A stretch of DNA of 64,000 nt from Paracoccus sediminis (lineage in GTDB: Bacteria > Pseudomonadota > Alphaproteobacteria > Rhodobacterales > Rhodobacteraceae), in NCBI RefSeq assembly GCF_900188295.1, contig NZ_FZNM01000002.1:186001-250000 (forward strand), in the 5' to 3' direction. This document shows, one piece after another, positions 9,587-17,550 of the stretch; positions within the stretch are counted from its first letter, which is position 1; each line of letters begins with the position of its first letter. Under the pieces are notes generated by a model that did not search any database, was not told where the DNA came from, and was given only the letters and a program-made list of their open reading frames with translations. The position numbers and the translations under genes were made by a program.

Positions 9587-10551
9587 GCCGTGGCCTCCAT
9601 TCCGGTTGCATCGCGCAAGGTCGCGATCAGGCTGCGTCGCAGCAGAGGAATCTTGAACTTGTTTTCGCCTTGTCCGCGCGCGGGGCGCAGCAGCAGATCG
9701 GCCGCCTCGGCGAACAGGGCATCCGAGGGTTCGCGCCCGGTCAGCAGCCGTTCGATGTCGGGATCGCGCCACGGCTTTGCGGCCACCCCGCCAAAGGCAA
9801 GGGCCGCATGGTTGATCGTGCCGCCGTCCAGGCGGATGACCGCCGCCACGGACACAAGCGCAAAGGCATAGGACGCCCGGTCCCGCACCTTGCGGTACCG
9901 ATGCTGCCCGGCGACCGGAGCGGGAAGAACAACGGCGGTGATGAGGTCGCCGGGTTGCAACGCCGTCTCGATATGCGGGGTATCGCCGGGCAGTTGATGG
10001 AAATCGGCCAACGGAACGCGGCGGGGCGAGGGTCCGTCGATTTCCACCACGGCATCCAACGCACGCAATGCGACCGCCATGTCGCCCGGATAGGTGGCGA
10101 TGCAGTGATCCGAGGCCCCCAGGATCGCGTGATTGCGCGTCACGCCGCCCATGGCTGCACAGCCCGCGCCGGGATCCCGCTTGTTGCAGGCCATCCGGCG
10201 GTCATAGAAATACGGGCAGCGGGTTCGCTGCATCAGATTTCCGCCGGTCGTCGCCATGTTCCGCAATTGTCCGCTGGCTCCCGCCAGCAACGCGCGTGAT
10301 AACACCGCATAATCGCGTCGGATCGTCGGATGCGCCGCAAGATCGCTGTTGCGGACCAGGGCGCCGATCCGCAGTCCATCGCCCTCGGCTTCGACCCGGT
10401 CGAGATCCAGCCGGGTAATGTCCACCAGCGATTCGGGGGCCATCACCTCGTGCTTCATCAGGTCAAGCAGGTTGGTGCCGCCGGCGATGATGGTGGCGCC
10501 CGCCGGCAAATCCGCAACCGAGGCGGCGCGGTGAAAGCTGAATTCCCTCAT
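9583..10551 (-). CDS. Aldehyde/xanthine oxidoreductase, FAD-binding subunit
   Basis: The 322-residue subunit passes electrons between the iron-sulfur subunit and an acceptor through FAD. The FAD-binding loop [10 protein letters not shown] (residues 23-32) and [15 protein letters not shown] (101-115) are present. Cys112, Cys122, Cys131 and Cys150 match the spacing of the extra [4Fe-4S] cluster found in PaoB-like FAD subunits, which classical xanthine dehydrogenases lack. It overlaps the genes on both sides by four bases. The start at 10551 was chosen because it couples to the preceding stop and gives the family N-terminus. Confidence 0.9.
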   Translation of the reverse strand: MREFSFHRAASVADLPAGATIIAGGTNLLDLMKHEVMAPESLVDITRLDLDRVEAEGDGLRIGALVRNSDLAAHPTIRRDYAVLSRALLAGASGQLRNMATTGGNLMQRTRCPYFYDRRMACNKRDPGAGCAAMGGVTRNHAILGASDHCIATYPGDMAVALRALDAVVEIDGPSPRRVPLADFHQLPGDTPHIETALQPGDLITAVVLPAPVAGQHRYRKVRDRASYAFALVSVAAVIRLDGGTINHAALAFGGVAAKPWRDPDIERLLTGREPSDALFAEAADLLLRPARGQGENKFKIPLLRRSLIATLRDATGMEATA

Positions 10552-11072
10552 GCCGCGTCCTCCTGCCGGCTGCCGTCCCGTCCTGCCTGGCGGATGGCGG
10601 CAACGATGTTGGGATAGGCGGCGCAACGGCACAGGTTGCCACTCATCCGCTCGGCGATTTCGGCATGGGTCAGGTCGAACGGCCCGTCCAGGCTGTCCGA
10701 TGCGTGGCTAGGCCAGCCTGCCGCGATCTCCTCCAGCATCGCGGTGGCCGAACAGATTTGTCCCGGTGTGCAATAACCGCACTGAAACCCGTCGTGGTCC
10801 AGAAACTGCTGTTGCAACGGCGACAGGTTTCCGGGCGTGCCGATGCCCTCGATCGTGGTAATATCGGCATCTTCGGCCATACAGGCCAAGGTCAGGCAGG
10901 AATTGACGCGCCGTCCGTCCATCAGGACGGTGCAGGCGCCGCACTGGCCGTGGTCGCAGCCCTTTTTCGTGCCGGTCAGGCCAAGATGATGGCGCAGGAC
11001 ATCCAGAAGGGTGGTGCGCGGGTCCACGTCCAGATGATGAGACGTGCCGTTCAGGTTGAGCGTGATCTTCAT
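10548..11072 (-). CDS. Aldehyde/xanthine oxidoreductase, [2Fe-2S] subunit
   Basis: The 174-residue subunit holds two [2Fe-2S] clusters. The plant-type cluster ligands are Cys39, Cys44, Cys47 and Cys59 ([13 protein letters not shown] then a later Cys); the second cluster uses Cys98 and Cys101 (QCGYCTPGQ) with Cys148 and Cys150 (CRCAAYPN). It lacks the Tat signal of E. coli PaoA, so the complex is probably cytoplasmic. It is first in the operon on the minus strand: [2Fe-2S], FAD, Mo subunit, each joined by ATGA overlaps. No maturation factor (XdhC/PaoD type) is in the window. Confidence 0.9.
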   Translation of the reverse strand: MKITLNLNGTSHHLDVDPRTTLLDVLRHHLGLTGTKKGCDHGQCGACTVLMDGRRVNSCLTLACMAEDADITTIEGIGTPGNLSPLQQQFLDHDGFQCGYCTPGQICSATAMLEEIAAGWPSHASDSLDGPFDLTHAEIAERMSGNLCRCAAYPNIVAAIRQAGRDGSRQEDAA

Positions 11073-11148
11073 GGATACCCCGATGCTGGCGTGGCGGCTG
11101 GCAAGGTCTAACGGTCCGGGACGGCGCTGCGTTCCCGGCCGCGGCGTC

Positions 11149-11454
11149 CTAGCGCATGGCGATGTTCCGTCCGCCCATGTCGCCAAGATTCTCCTGCACG
11201 GTCTGGGCATGTCTTTCGGGAACGTCCACCGACACCTTGATCGTTCCCGCCAGGGGCGCGTCGGTCATTGCGCCATCCTTGTCCGCATCCCCGCCCGAAT
11301 GCTTTGTGCCGACCGTGTTTTCCGCCCCTTCGGCCTCGGCAAAGACATCGGTGCGGTCGATTCCATGTTGCTGGACCAGATGCTCGATGGCGCGGTCGGC
11401 GGCTTCGCGGGTGTCGAAACTGGCGGACACGGAACGGGTGGCTTGGTCTGACAT
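11149..11454 (-). CDS. Small stress-type protein (internal start within the PAP2 frame)
   Basis: A 101-residue protein can start at an internal ATG (MSDQATRSVSASFDTREAAD) preceded by AGAGGA at good spacing, in the same frame as the PAP2 gene upstream. It reads as a soluble alpha/beta domain: a strand with SVSASFD, a helix with AADRAIEHLVQQHG, a charged Gly/Asp loop and a second strand TIKVSVDV. It loosely resembles small general-stress proteins, but no family name can be assigned with confidence. It ends IAMR just before the iron-sulfur subunit gene. Confidence 0.55.
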   Translation of the reverse strand: MSDQATRSVSASFDTREAADRAIEHLVQQHGIDRTDVFAEAEGAENTVGTKHSGGDADKDGAMTDAPLAGTIKVSVDVPERHAQTVQENLGDMGGRNIAMR

Positions 11455-12075
11455 GATCGTCCTCTGACTGGTGTGGTGGCATTCTGTCCCCGGCAGCACG
11501 CGGTCCACCACCCGCGCCGAGGCAAAGCCCAACGCGATCCCGGCCAGGACGTCGATGGGATAATGCTTGGCGCGCGGTATCTGGACGCCCGCGATCAAGG
11601 CGGCCATGCCCAGGGCGGGAAGTGCCAGATCGGGTTTGTCGCGCGACAGAATGGCCGCGACCGCGACTGCGCCGGCGGTATGACCCGATGGAAAGGACGT
11701 ATCGTGGCCGCCCTGCGTTTCCCCCGCCTCGAACCGGTAGCTGCGATTTCCGACGATTTCCTCGGGTCGGGTACGGCGGACCCGGTTCTTGATGCGGCGC
11801 TTGACCAGGTTGGCCAGGACATGCGCGGCCATCATCCGGGTGCCCAGGTGCAGCACATCGGGGCGGTCGGCGACCAGTCCGCCAGCCATCACGGATGCGC
11901 AGACGATCCCCAGCGGAATCTGGTCGGCCACATCGCTGAGAATACCCAGCGTGCTGACGACCGGATGATGGCGATGCCGGGCTGCGGATTTTGCCGCCTC
12001 GACATCCGCGCGTTCCAACCCGTCCGAGGGGACATCCGGATCGTCCGGTGCATGAGGGGAATGAGGATTTGACAT
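11149..12075 (-). CDS. PAP2-family phosphatase reading through into a small stress-type domain
   Basis: The first roughly 200 residues are a membrane PAP2 phosphatase: hydrophobic segments alternate with the motifs KRRIKNRVRRTRP, FPSGHTAGAVAVAA (the PSGH active-site motif) and RAKHYPIDVLAG (the SRxxxxxHxxxD-like motif with its catalytic His and Asp). Such enzymes dephosphorylate lipid phosphates or undecaprenyl diphosphate. The frame has no stop after the phosphatase and continues in frame into a 101-residue soluble domain starting MSDQATRSV. The start at 12075 (MSNPHSPHAP) gives an acidic N-terminal tail before the membrane part. The full product would be 308 residues. Whether the fusion is actually made is uncertain. 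Confidence 0.7.
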   Translation of the reverse strand: MSNPHSPHAPDDPDVPSDGLERADVEAAKSAARHRHHPVVSTLGILSDVADQIPLGIVCASVMAGGLVADRPDVLHLGTRMMAAHVLANLVKRRIKNRVRRTRPEEIVGNRSYRFEAGETQGGHDTSFPSGHTAGAVAVAAILSRDKPDLALPALGMAALIAGVQIPRAKHYPIDVLAGIALGFASARVVDRVLPGTECHHTSQRTIMSDQATRSVSASFDTREAADRAIEHLVQQHGIDRTDVFAEAEGAENTVGTKHSGGDADKDGAMTDAPLAGTIKVSVDVPERHAQTVQENLGDMGGRNIAMR

Positions 12076-12174
12076 GCCTTGGTAACGGACGGCGCACACG
12101 GCGGTTCCGGCGTCTGGAACAAATCCGCCTTTCGGGCGGCAAGGCGACGCCCCAGAAAACGTGTTTGCGGAAAG

Positions 12175-12194
12175 GGCCGGGGAAATCCCCGGCC
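12175..12194 (-). terminator. Terminator-like hairpin after the small hydrophilic protein gene
   Basis: GGCCGGGG and CCCCGGCC flank AAAT, giving an 8-base stem immediately downstream of the stop of the minus-strand gene ending at 12201. On that strand it is followed by CTTTCC. A second small GC hairpin lies at about 12124-12139. Confidence 0.55.
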
Positions 12195-12200
12195 ATGTTC

Positions 12201-12407
12201 TCATTCGCCGCCGTTGGTGGCGCGGTCGTTCTGCCGGGCGCGGCGATCGCCCGCCTCGCGGTTCTGTCCGCCCGCATTCGGCTCGTTGGACCGCTGCATC
12301 TGCTTGGGATTCAGAACCGGATCGGCATTGCCCATCTTGTTCTTTTGCGCGCCCCGCTTGACGGCATCCTTTTCGTTCTCGGCCTTGGGGTCGAATGTCT
12401 GTGCCAT
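12201..12407 (-). CDS. Small hydrophilic protein, unknown function
   Basis: This 68-residue protein (MAQTFDPKAENEKDAVKRGA...) is highly charged, rich in Asn, Gln, Lys, Arg and Gly, with no hydrophobic segment, and is probably disordered. An excellent ribosome site (AGGAGG) lies six to nine bases before the ATG and a hairpin terminator follows the stop, which supports a real gene. It resembles small stress-induced hydrophilic proteins in general character only. It sits next to the PAP2/stress-type gene on the same strand, so the two may be co-regulated. No function is claimed. Confidence 0.6.
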   Translation of the reverse strand: MAQTFDPKAENEKDAVKRGAQKNKMGNADPVLNPKQMQRSNEPNAGGQNREAGDRRARQNDRATNGGE

Positions 12408-12565
12408 GTCGGCTCCTCCTCTGATGGTCGAGGATCAACCGTCGGGGGCGGGGGTCCGTTCCCGGAAAGGCTTCCTCTTGCCTTTTGCGGGGGATCTGGC
12501 TTTCGTGGGATCCAGCCCGTGCCGGACATGATGAACACCGGCCCCACCCGTCCAAGGAGTTCCCC

Positions 12566-13945
12566 ATGTCCCTCGATCTTCACCCGAACGACCTGTCCCA
12601 TGTGGTCGCCGCCGACCGCGCGCATGTCTGGCATCACCTGAGCCAGCACAAGCAGTATGAGAGCGCCGATCCGCGCGTCTTCGTGGAAGGCAAGGGGATG
12701 CGGCTGTGGGACACGAACGGGCGCGAGTATCTGGACGCGGTGTCGGGGGGCGTCTGGACGGTCAACGTGGGGTACGGCCGGGAAAGCATCGCCAACGCCG
12801 TGCGCGACCAGCTGGTCAAGCTGAACTATTATGCCGGGGCGGCGGGCACGGTGCCGGGCGCGCTGTTTGCTGAAAAACTGATCGCCAGGATGCCGGGGAT
12901 GAGCCGGGTCTATTATTCGAATTCCGGGTCCGAGGCCAACGAGAAGGTCTACAAGATGGTCCGCCAGATCGCCGCGCGCCAGCATGGCGGGCGGAAATGG
13001 AAGATCCTGTACCGCGACCGCGACTATCACGGCACCACCATCGGCACGCTGGCGACGTCCGGACAGGACCAGCGGGCCATGCAGTATGGCCCCTATCCCG
13101 ACGGCTTCGTCCGAGTCCCGCATTGCCTGGAATACCGCAAGCAATGGGATGTTGCGAACTATGGCGAACGCGCCGCCGACGCCATCGAGGAGGTGATCCT
13201 GCGCGAAGGCCCCGACACCGTGGGCGCCATCGTCCTGGAACCGGTCACGGCGGGCGGCGGCGTCATCACCCCGCCCGAGGGTTACTGGCCGCGTGTCCAG
13301 GAGATCTGCCGCAAATACGACATCCTGCTGCACATCGACGAGGTGGTCTGCGGCTTGGGCCGCACGGGCACCTGGTTCGGCTATCAGCATTACGGGATCC
13401 AGCCCGACTTCGTGACCATGGCCAAGGGCGTGGCCTCGGGCTATGCGGCGATCAGCTGCACGGTGACCACGGAACGGGTGTTCGACATGTTTAAGGACGA
13501 CGCGTCCGACCCGATGGGCTATTTCCGCGACATCTCGACCTTTGGCGGCTGCACGGCGGGGCCGGTCGCGGCCTTGGAAAACATGCGCATCATCGAGGAC
13601 GAGGGGCTGTTGGAGAACACCACGGCCATGGGCGAGCGGGTGTTGTCGAACCTGCGCGCCTTGCAGGACCGGCACCCGGTCATCGGCGATGTGCGGGGCA
13701 AGGGCCTGTTCTGCGGGGCGGAACTTGTGGCGGACCGCGCCACCAAGGAACCGTTGGATGAAAAGCGCGTGCAGGCTGTCGTCGCCGACTGCATGGGCCA
13801 AGGCGTCATCATCGGCGCCACCAACCGGTCGCTGCCGGGGTTGAACAACACGCTGTGCCTGTCGCCCGCGCTGATCGCCACGCCGGACGACATCGACCGC
13901 ATCACCGATGCCATCGATGGGGCGCTGACAAGGGTGATGGGGTAA
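12566..13945 (+). CDS. tpa: Taurine--pyruvate aminotransferase
   Basis: This class III PLP-dependent aminotransferase would move the amino group of taurine to pyruvate, giving sulfoacetaldehyde and alanine. The 459-residue sequence matches Tpa of Rhodobacterales closely as remembered: LSQHKQYESADPRVFVEGKG, SGSEANEKVYKMVRQIAARQ, YHGTTIGTLATSGQDQRA, DEVVCGLGRTG and the PLP lysine in TMAKGVASGYAA. The start has AAGGAG six to eight bases upstream. Neither sulfoacetaldehyde acetyltransferase (xsc) nor a taurine transporter is nearby, so it is separated from the rest of the usual pathway here. Confidence 0.9.
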   Translation: MSLDLHPNDLSHVVAADRAHVWHHLSQHKQYESADPRVFVEGKGMRLWDTNGREYLDAVSGGVWTVNVGYGRESIANAVRDQLVKLNYYAGAAGTVPGALFAEKLIARMPGMSRVYYSNSGSEANEKVYKMVRQIAARQHGGRKWKILYRDRDYHGTTIGTLATSGQDQRAMQYGPYPDGFVRVPHCLEYRKQWDVANYGERAADAIEEVILREGPDTVGAIVLEPVTAGGGVITPPEGYWPRVQEICRKYDILLHIDEVVCGLGRTGTWFGYQHYGIQPDFVTMAKGVASGYAAISCTVTTERVFDMFKDDASDPMGYFRDISTFGGCTAGPVAALENMRIIEDEGLLENTTAMGERVLSNLRALQDRHPVIGDVRGKGLFCGAELVADRATKEPLDEKRVQAVVADCMGQGVIIGATNRSLPGLNNTLCLSPALIATPDDIDRITDAIDGALTRVMG

Positions 13946-14449
13946 AGACGGCCCTGTGGAACGGCGCCTGGACATCCCGGATCCTCGGCCAGCCGGTCGT
14001 TGAGACTGTACGCCCAGATCGTTTTTCCGGTGTGCCGCCCACAGGATCGAGGTCCACGGACCCTGCAATCCTGCCGCGCGGGCGGACGCCGCGCGAATGC
14101 CGAGGCGTCGATCTGGTTTGGGGCGGCGGCCGCACCGGCAGGCGCCGCGGCGTTGAAACCGTTCTGAAAGGCCAGCCTGATCCCGGCCCGCCGGCCGGAT
14201 CGGGGAGTTGCGCGGCAAGGAACGCGGCATCCTGAACGATCCTCATGCGGAAGCTTGTCCAGAACGCTGGCAATGCCGGCGCATCCGAGCCGAACTGCCG
14301 CGGCGGGGACAGGTCAGCGAACGGCCAGGCGGCCCTCATGCCTACCCGCCGCATCATTCGTCTTGCAGGAACGAAAGCGCATTGCAGCTTTTGCAGGCCT
14401 AAAGTATTCTTCATGTCGACAAAAGGTTTTTGACGTATTGGAAACGGCG
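13946..14449. other. Intergenic stretch without recognisable gene
   Basis: About 500 bases between tpa and the GntR regulator hold no frame with family features on either strand. The GC-rich part to about 14400 could be remnant coding sequence, but nothing was identifiable. The last 50 bases turn AT-rich and carry the regulator's probable promoter and a TGTCGACA palindrome. Confidence 0.4.
14414..14421. promoter_or_regulatory. Probable GntR operator upstream of its own gene
   Basis: The palindrome TGTCGACA lies 29 bases before the regulator start, within an AT-rich promoter-like region. The same core occurs as TTGTCGACAA just upstream of the deaminase gene. GntR/FCD regulators commonly bind short palindromes of this kind; the assignment is inference. 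Confidence 0.5.
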
Positions 14450-15148
14450 ATGCTGGAAACCGAACCTGTCCCCGAACGCCGCCGCGGTTCGGGGGTCAAG
14501 ATGGTCTACGATCAGTTGCGCGACGAAATTCTGGATCTGGTTCTGCTGCCCGGCAGCCTGATCGACGAGGTGCAGCTTGCCGAACGTTTCGGCATGTCAC
14601 GCACACCGATCCGAGAGGCCCTGGTCCGCCTTTCCAGCGAAGGCCTGGTCGAGACCTTGCCAAATCGCTCGACCATGGTCGCCAACATCGATTTCCTGAA
14701 TCTTCATACCTTTTTCGATGCCCTGACGCTGATGTATCGCGTCACCACGCGCCTCGCGGCCCAACACCACCGGCCCGAGGATCTGGTCATTCTGCGCGAT
14801 CATCAGCGCCGCTATGCCGACGCCGTCGGCGCCCAAGACGCCTTGGCGATGATTTCCACGAACCGCGCCTTTCATGCCGCCATCGCCGAGGCCGGGCGCA
14901 ATCCCTATTATACCAGCCTGTTCCTGCGGCTGCTGGACGATGGGCGAAGACTTCTGCGTCTCTATTACCAATCCTTCTCCGATCAGCTGCCGCGTGAATA
15001 CGTGGACGAACACGAGGCCATCATTTCGGCGATCGAAGCCCATGACATCCCGCTGTGCGACCGGTTGGCGGCAAAACACGCCGATCAGATCGTGCACCAG
15101 ATTCAGCGGTTCCTGGCACGGGACCAGCGTCAGCAGATCCAACTCTAG
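14450..15148 (+). CDS. hypR: GntR-family (FCD) transcriptional regulator of the hydroxyproline cluster
   Basis: The 232-residue protein has an N-terminal winged helix (VYDQLRDEILDLVLLPGSLI then EVQLAERFGMSRTPIREALV at residues 20-60) and a C-terminal all-helical FCD ligand-binding domain with Asp and His residues placed for metal or carboxylate binding (NRAFHAAIAEAGRNPYY, DEHEAIISAIEAHD). It is the first gene of the cluster and sits 103 bases before the deaminase gene, matching the position of HypR in Sinorhizobium meliloti. A longer open frame begins at 14255 but the start at 14450 gives the family length and follows the promoter-like region. The inducer is presumably hydroxyproline or a catabolite. 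Confidence 0.8.
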   Translation: MLETEPVPERRRGSGVKMVYDQLRDEILDLVLLPGSLIDEVQLAERFGMSRTPIREALVRLSSEGLVETLPNRSTMVANIDFLNLHTFFDALTLMYRVTTRLAAQHHRPEDLVILRDHQRRYADAVGAQDALAMISTNRAFHAAIAEAGRNPYYTSLFLRLLDDGRRLLRLYYQSFSDQLPREYVDEHEAIISAIEAHDIPLCDRLAAKHADQIVHQIQRFLARDQRQQIQL

Positions 15149-15165
15149 CACGGCCTACAGTTTTG

Positions 15166-15175
15166 TTGTCGACAA
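15166..15175. promoter_or_regulatory. Probable GntR operator upstream of the deaminase gene
   Basis: TTGTCGACAA is a perfect 10-base palindrome in the gap between the regulator and the DapA-type gene. It shares its 8-base core with the site at 14414. Its position 77-86 bases before the deaminase start fits repression or activation of that promoter. Confidence 0.55.
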
Positions 15176-15251
15176 ATAAAATGCAATCCTTAAGATGCCG
15201 ATCACGAGAATCGGCATTTTAATCACCTCTGCCATCGACACGAGGATCGCG

Positions 15252-16214
15252 ATGAACATCGACATATTCACGGGCGTCATTCCGGCGCTGATGACCCCCT
15301 GCAACGCCGACCGCAGCCCGGATCACGACGCCCTGGTCCGCAAGGGACAGGAACTGATCGCGGCAGGAATGTCGGCGGTGGTTTACTGCGGTTCGATGGG
15401 CGACTGGCCGCTGCTGACCGACGAACAGCGGATGGAAGGTGTCGCACGGCTTGTTGCGGCGGGGATCCCGGTGATTGTGGGAACGGGCGCGGTGAACTCG
15501 GCGTCGGCCGTGGCGCATGCCGCACATGCTCGGAAGGTGGGCGCCGCCGGCTTGATGGTGATTCCGCGGGTTCTGTCGCGCGGCCTTTCCGCCACGGCGC
15601 AGCGCAACCATTTCAAGGCCATCCTGGCTGCCGCGCCCGACACTCCGGCGGTCATCTACAACAGCCCCTATTACGGGTTTGAAACCAAAGCCGATCTTTT
15701 CTTTGCCCTGCGTGCCGAGCACCCGAACCTGGTGGGCTTCAAGGAATTCGGCGGCGCGAAGGCCATGACCTATGCCGCCGAGCATATCACGAGCGCCGAC
15801 GACGGCGTGGTGCTGATGGCGGGCGTCGATACGGGCGTCTATCACGGTTATGTCAGATGCGGCGCCATCGGGACCATCACCGGGATCGGCAACGTCATCC
15901 CCAAAGAGGTCCTGCACTTTGTCGCCCTGGCCAAGGCGGCGGCCGCAGGGGATCTGGATGCCCGTACCCGCGCCCAGGAACTGGGCGAAGCACTGGAGGT
16001 GCTGTCGTCGTGGGACGAAGGAACCGATCTGGTGCTGTACTACAAGCACATGATGGTCTTGCAGGGGAATCCGGAATACGCCCTGCACTTCAACGAGACG
16101 GACGAACTGACGCCCAGCCAGCGCGGTTGGGCCGAACGGCAACTGGCGCAGTTCAAGGCCTGGTATGGTGCATGGAGCGCGCTGCCCGGCGCCGTGCAGG
16201 CCTGCAAGATGTGA
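15252..16214 (+). CDS. hypD: 1-Pyrroline-4-hydroxy-2-carboxylate deaminase (DapA family)
   Basis: This aldolase-fold enzyme should deaminate 1-pyrroline-4-hydroxy-2-carboxylate to 2-oxoglutarate semialdehyde in trans-4-hydroxyproline breakdown. The 320-residue protein has the TIM-barrel DapA features: YCGSMGDWPLLTDEQR at 45-60, Tyr140-Tyr141 in YNSPYYGF, and the Schiff-base lysine Lys164 in VGFKEFGGA. The segments GSMGDWPLL and IPRVLSRG agree with hydroxyproline-cluster deaminases rather than with dihydrodipicolinate synthase. The start at 15252 follows GAGGA; an upstream start at 15195 is less likely. A strong terminator follows. The enzyme next in the pathway (2-oxoglutarate semialdehyde dehydrogenase) is not in the window. 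Confidence 0.85.
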   Translation: MNIDIFTGVIPALMTPCNADRSPDHDALVRKGQELIAAGMSAVVYCGSMGDWPLLTDEQRMEGVARLVAAGIPVIVGTGAVNSASAVAHAAHARKVGAAGLMVIPRVLSRGLSATAQRNHFKAILAAAPDTPAVIYNSPYYGFETKADLFFALRAEHPNLVGFKEFGGAKAMTYAAEHITSADDGVVLMAGVDTGVYHGYVRCGAIGTITGIGNVIPKEVLHFVALAKAAAAGDLDARTRAQELGEALEVLSSWDEGTDLVLYYKHMMVLQGNPEYALHFNETDELTPSQRGWAERQLAQFKAWYGAWSALPGAVQACKM

Positions 16215-16228
16215 TCGACCGGCGCCCA

Positions 16229-16251
16229 GGCCCCCTGCCGCGCAGGGGGCC
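16229..16251. terminator. Bidirectional terminator between convergent hypD and reductase genes
   Basis: GGCCCCCTGC (16229-16238) and GCAGGGGGCC (16242-16251) form a perfect 10-base stem with loop CGC, placed 15 bases after the hypD stop and 11 bases from the end of the facing gene. GTTCC follows on the plus strand. Confidence 0.75.
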
Positions 16252-16261
16252 GTTCCGGGGA

Positions 16262-17293
16262 TCAGCGGATCGCGTCCAGTCCTCGGGCCATCAGGTGGTC
16301 AAGCTGCGCGCTTTCGGCGTCGGAAAGGACGATACCGTCGGCATTGGCCTTGTCCCTGGCGGCAAAACGACGCTGCGACGGCAGGCGCGCGCCTTGGCCC
16401 TGGATCGCCTGGAACAGCCGTTCCGCTCGTGCAAACGGGTTTCCGGGTCGTCCCGCGGCAAACTGATCGGGCGAAAGAGCCAGGATCAATTCCCCATGGA
16501 AGGGGGCCAGGGCCGTGGTGCCCAGATAGTCCAGAACCTCGGGACTGGTCAGATCCCCGATCATGATTCCCGCCAGCAGTTCGATCATCGTGCCGATGGC
16601 CGAACCCTTGTGGCCCCCGAACGGCATCATGGCCCCGGCCAGGGCGGCTTGCGGGTCTGTCGTGGGCCGGCCCGCCTCGTCCATGGCCCATCCTTCGGGC
16701 AGGGGCTTTCCGGCACGGCGGTGCAATTCGATCTCGCCCCGCGCTGCGACCGAGGTGGCGAAATCGAACACATAGGGATGACGACCGGGCCGGGGCCAAC
16801 CGAAGGCCATCGGGTTTGTCCCAAGCAGGGGACGGTTGCCTCCGGCCGGCGCGACGGTGGCATAGCTGGGGCACATCACCAGCGCGGCCAGACCGTGTTC
16901 CGTCAGGGCTTCGACCTCGGGCCACAGGGCGGCAAAATGCGTGCAGTCATTGACCACCATGGCCGCCAGCCCCAGTTCGGCGGCACGTTCCACAAGCAGG
17001 GGCAAGCCGCGGTCGAAGGCCGCATTGGAAAACCCGCCGCGGGCGTCCACGCGGACAATGGCGCCGTTGCCGGCAGGATGGGCCACCGGATCGGCATCGC
17101 CCCGGACCTTTCCGGCCTCAAGGGTCCGCAGCACACCCTCGATCCTGTAGATGCCATGGGATTTGCAGCCGTCCCGTTCACCCGCGACGATGACGCGCGC
17201 CAGGGGCGCCGCCTGGCCAAGGCTCATTCCTGCCGCAAGAAAGATTTGCTCGACCTGCCGGGACAGGTCTTCGACTGAAATGGCGTGTGTCAT
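16262..17293 (-). CDS. hypS: Ldh_2-family ketimine reductase (delta1-pyrroline-2-carboxylate reductase-like), copy 1
   Basis: The protein (343 residues from the ATG; a GTG one codon upstream is also possible) belongs to the malate/L-lactate dehydrogenase type 2 family, NAD(P)H enzymes distinct from Rossmann lactate dehydrogenases. Family marks are ERDGCKSHGIYRIEG near 40, NDCTHFAALW (the catalytic His region) near 116, LLGTNPMAFGWPR near 156, FDFATSVAARGEI and PFGGHKGSAIG. Members in hydroxyproline clusters reduce delta1-pyrroline-2-carboxylate to L-proline. It is transcribed away from the ABC importer. GGAAGGA precedes the ATG. A paralogue sits at 25691. The symbol follows the S. meliloti naming and is tentative. 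Confidence 0.75.
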   Translation of the reverse strand: MTHAISVEDLSRQVEQIFLAAGMSLGQAAPLARVIVAGERDGCKSHGIYRIEGVLRTLEAGKVRGDADPVAHPAGNGAIVRVDARGGFSNAAFDRGLPLLVERAAELGLAAMVVNDCTHFAALWPEVEALTEHGLAALVMCPSYATVAPAGGNRPLLGTNPMAFGWPRPGRHPYVFDFATSVAARGEIELHRRAGKPLPEGWAMDEAGRPTTDPQAALAGAMMPFGGHKGSAIGTMIELLAGIMIGDLTSPEVLDYLGTTALAPFHGELILALSPDQFAAGRPGNPFARAERLFQAIQGQGARLPSQRRFAARDKANADGIVLSDAESAQLDHLMARGLDAIR

Positions 17294-17325
17294 CACCGCA
17301 TCCTTCCGCTGGGCTATATTTCTGC

Positions 17326-17341
17326 ATACATAAAAAATACA
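17326..17341 (-). promoter_or_regulatory. TGTAT-N6-TGTAT element before the minus-strand reductase
   Basis: On the minus strand two TGTAT pentamers are spaced by an 11-base period in an AT-rich stretch about 33 bases upstream of the reductase start. A second element with the same layout faces the other way at 17434. The pair suggests one regulator controlling both divergent transcripts; part of it may also serve as a -10 region. Confidence 0.45.
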
Positions 17342-17433
17342 TTTTAGGAAAGAGGGGTTTCCGTAATCCTGTTCTTGGACGGATCAAGGCTCTGGTCCGG
17401 CACCCAGCCCTCAGCGTGAACTCGTGGACTTTT

Positions 17434-17449
17434 TGTATACTGATTGTAT
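17434..17449 (+). promoter_or_regulatory. TGTAT-N6-TGTAT element before the ABC importer operon
   Basis: Two TGTAT pentamers with an 11-base period lie 100 bases upstream of the binding-protein gene, mirroring the element at 17326-17341. The first overlaps the palindrome GTATAC. The stretch 17294-17550 holds no gene and is the divergent control region. Confidence 0.45.
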
Positions 17450-17550
17450 TTTTAATTTGCTCCATCTGCGTTTCTTGTGAATACTAGGGCCAGGAATCGG
17501 CCGCAAAAAGGCCGACGCGCATCAACACGCGCACCAACAGGAGTAGGGTC

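Noticed and set aside
7655-9871. 738-codon plus-strand frame opposite the molybdenum subunit
   Set aside because: GC-rich antisense frame of a clearly conserved gene; low-complexity composition and no recognisable domain.
15252-16214. Calling the DapA-family gene dihydrodipicolinate synthase
   Set aside because: Its active-site segments and cluster position match hydroxyproline-pathway deaminases, with no lysine biosynthesis genes nearby.
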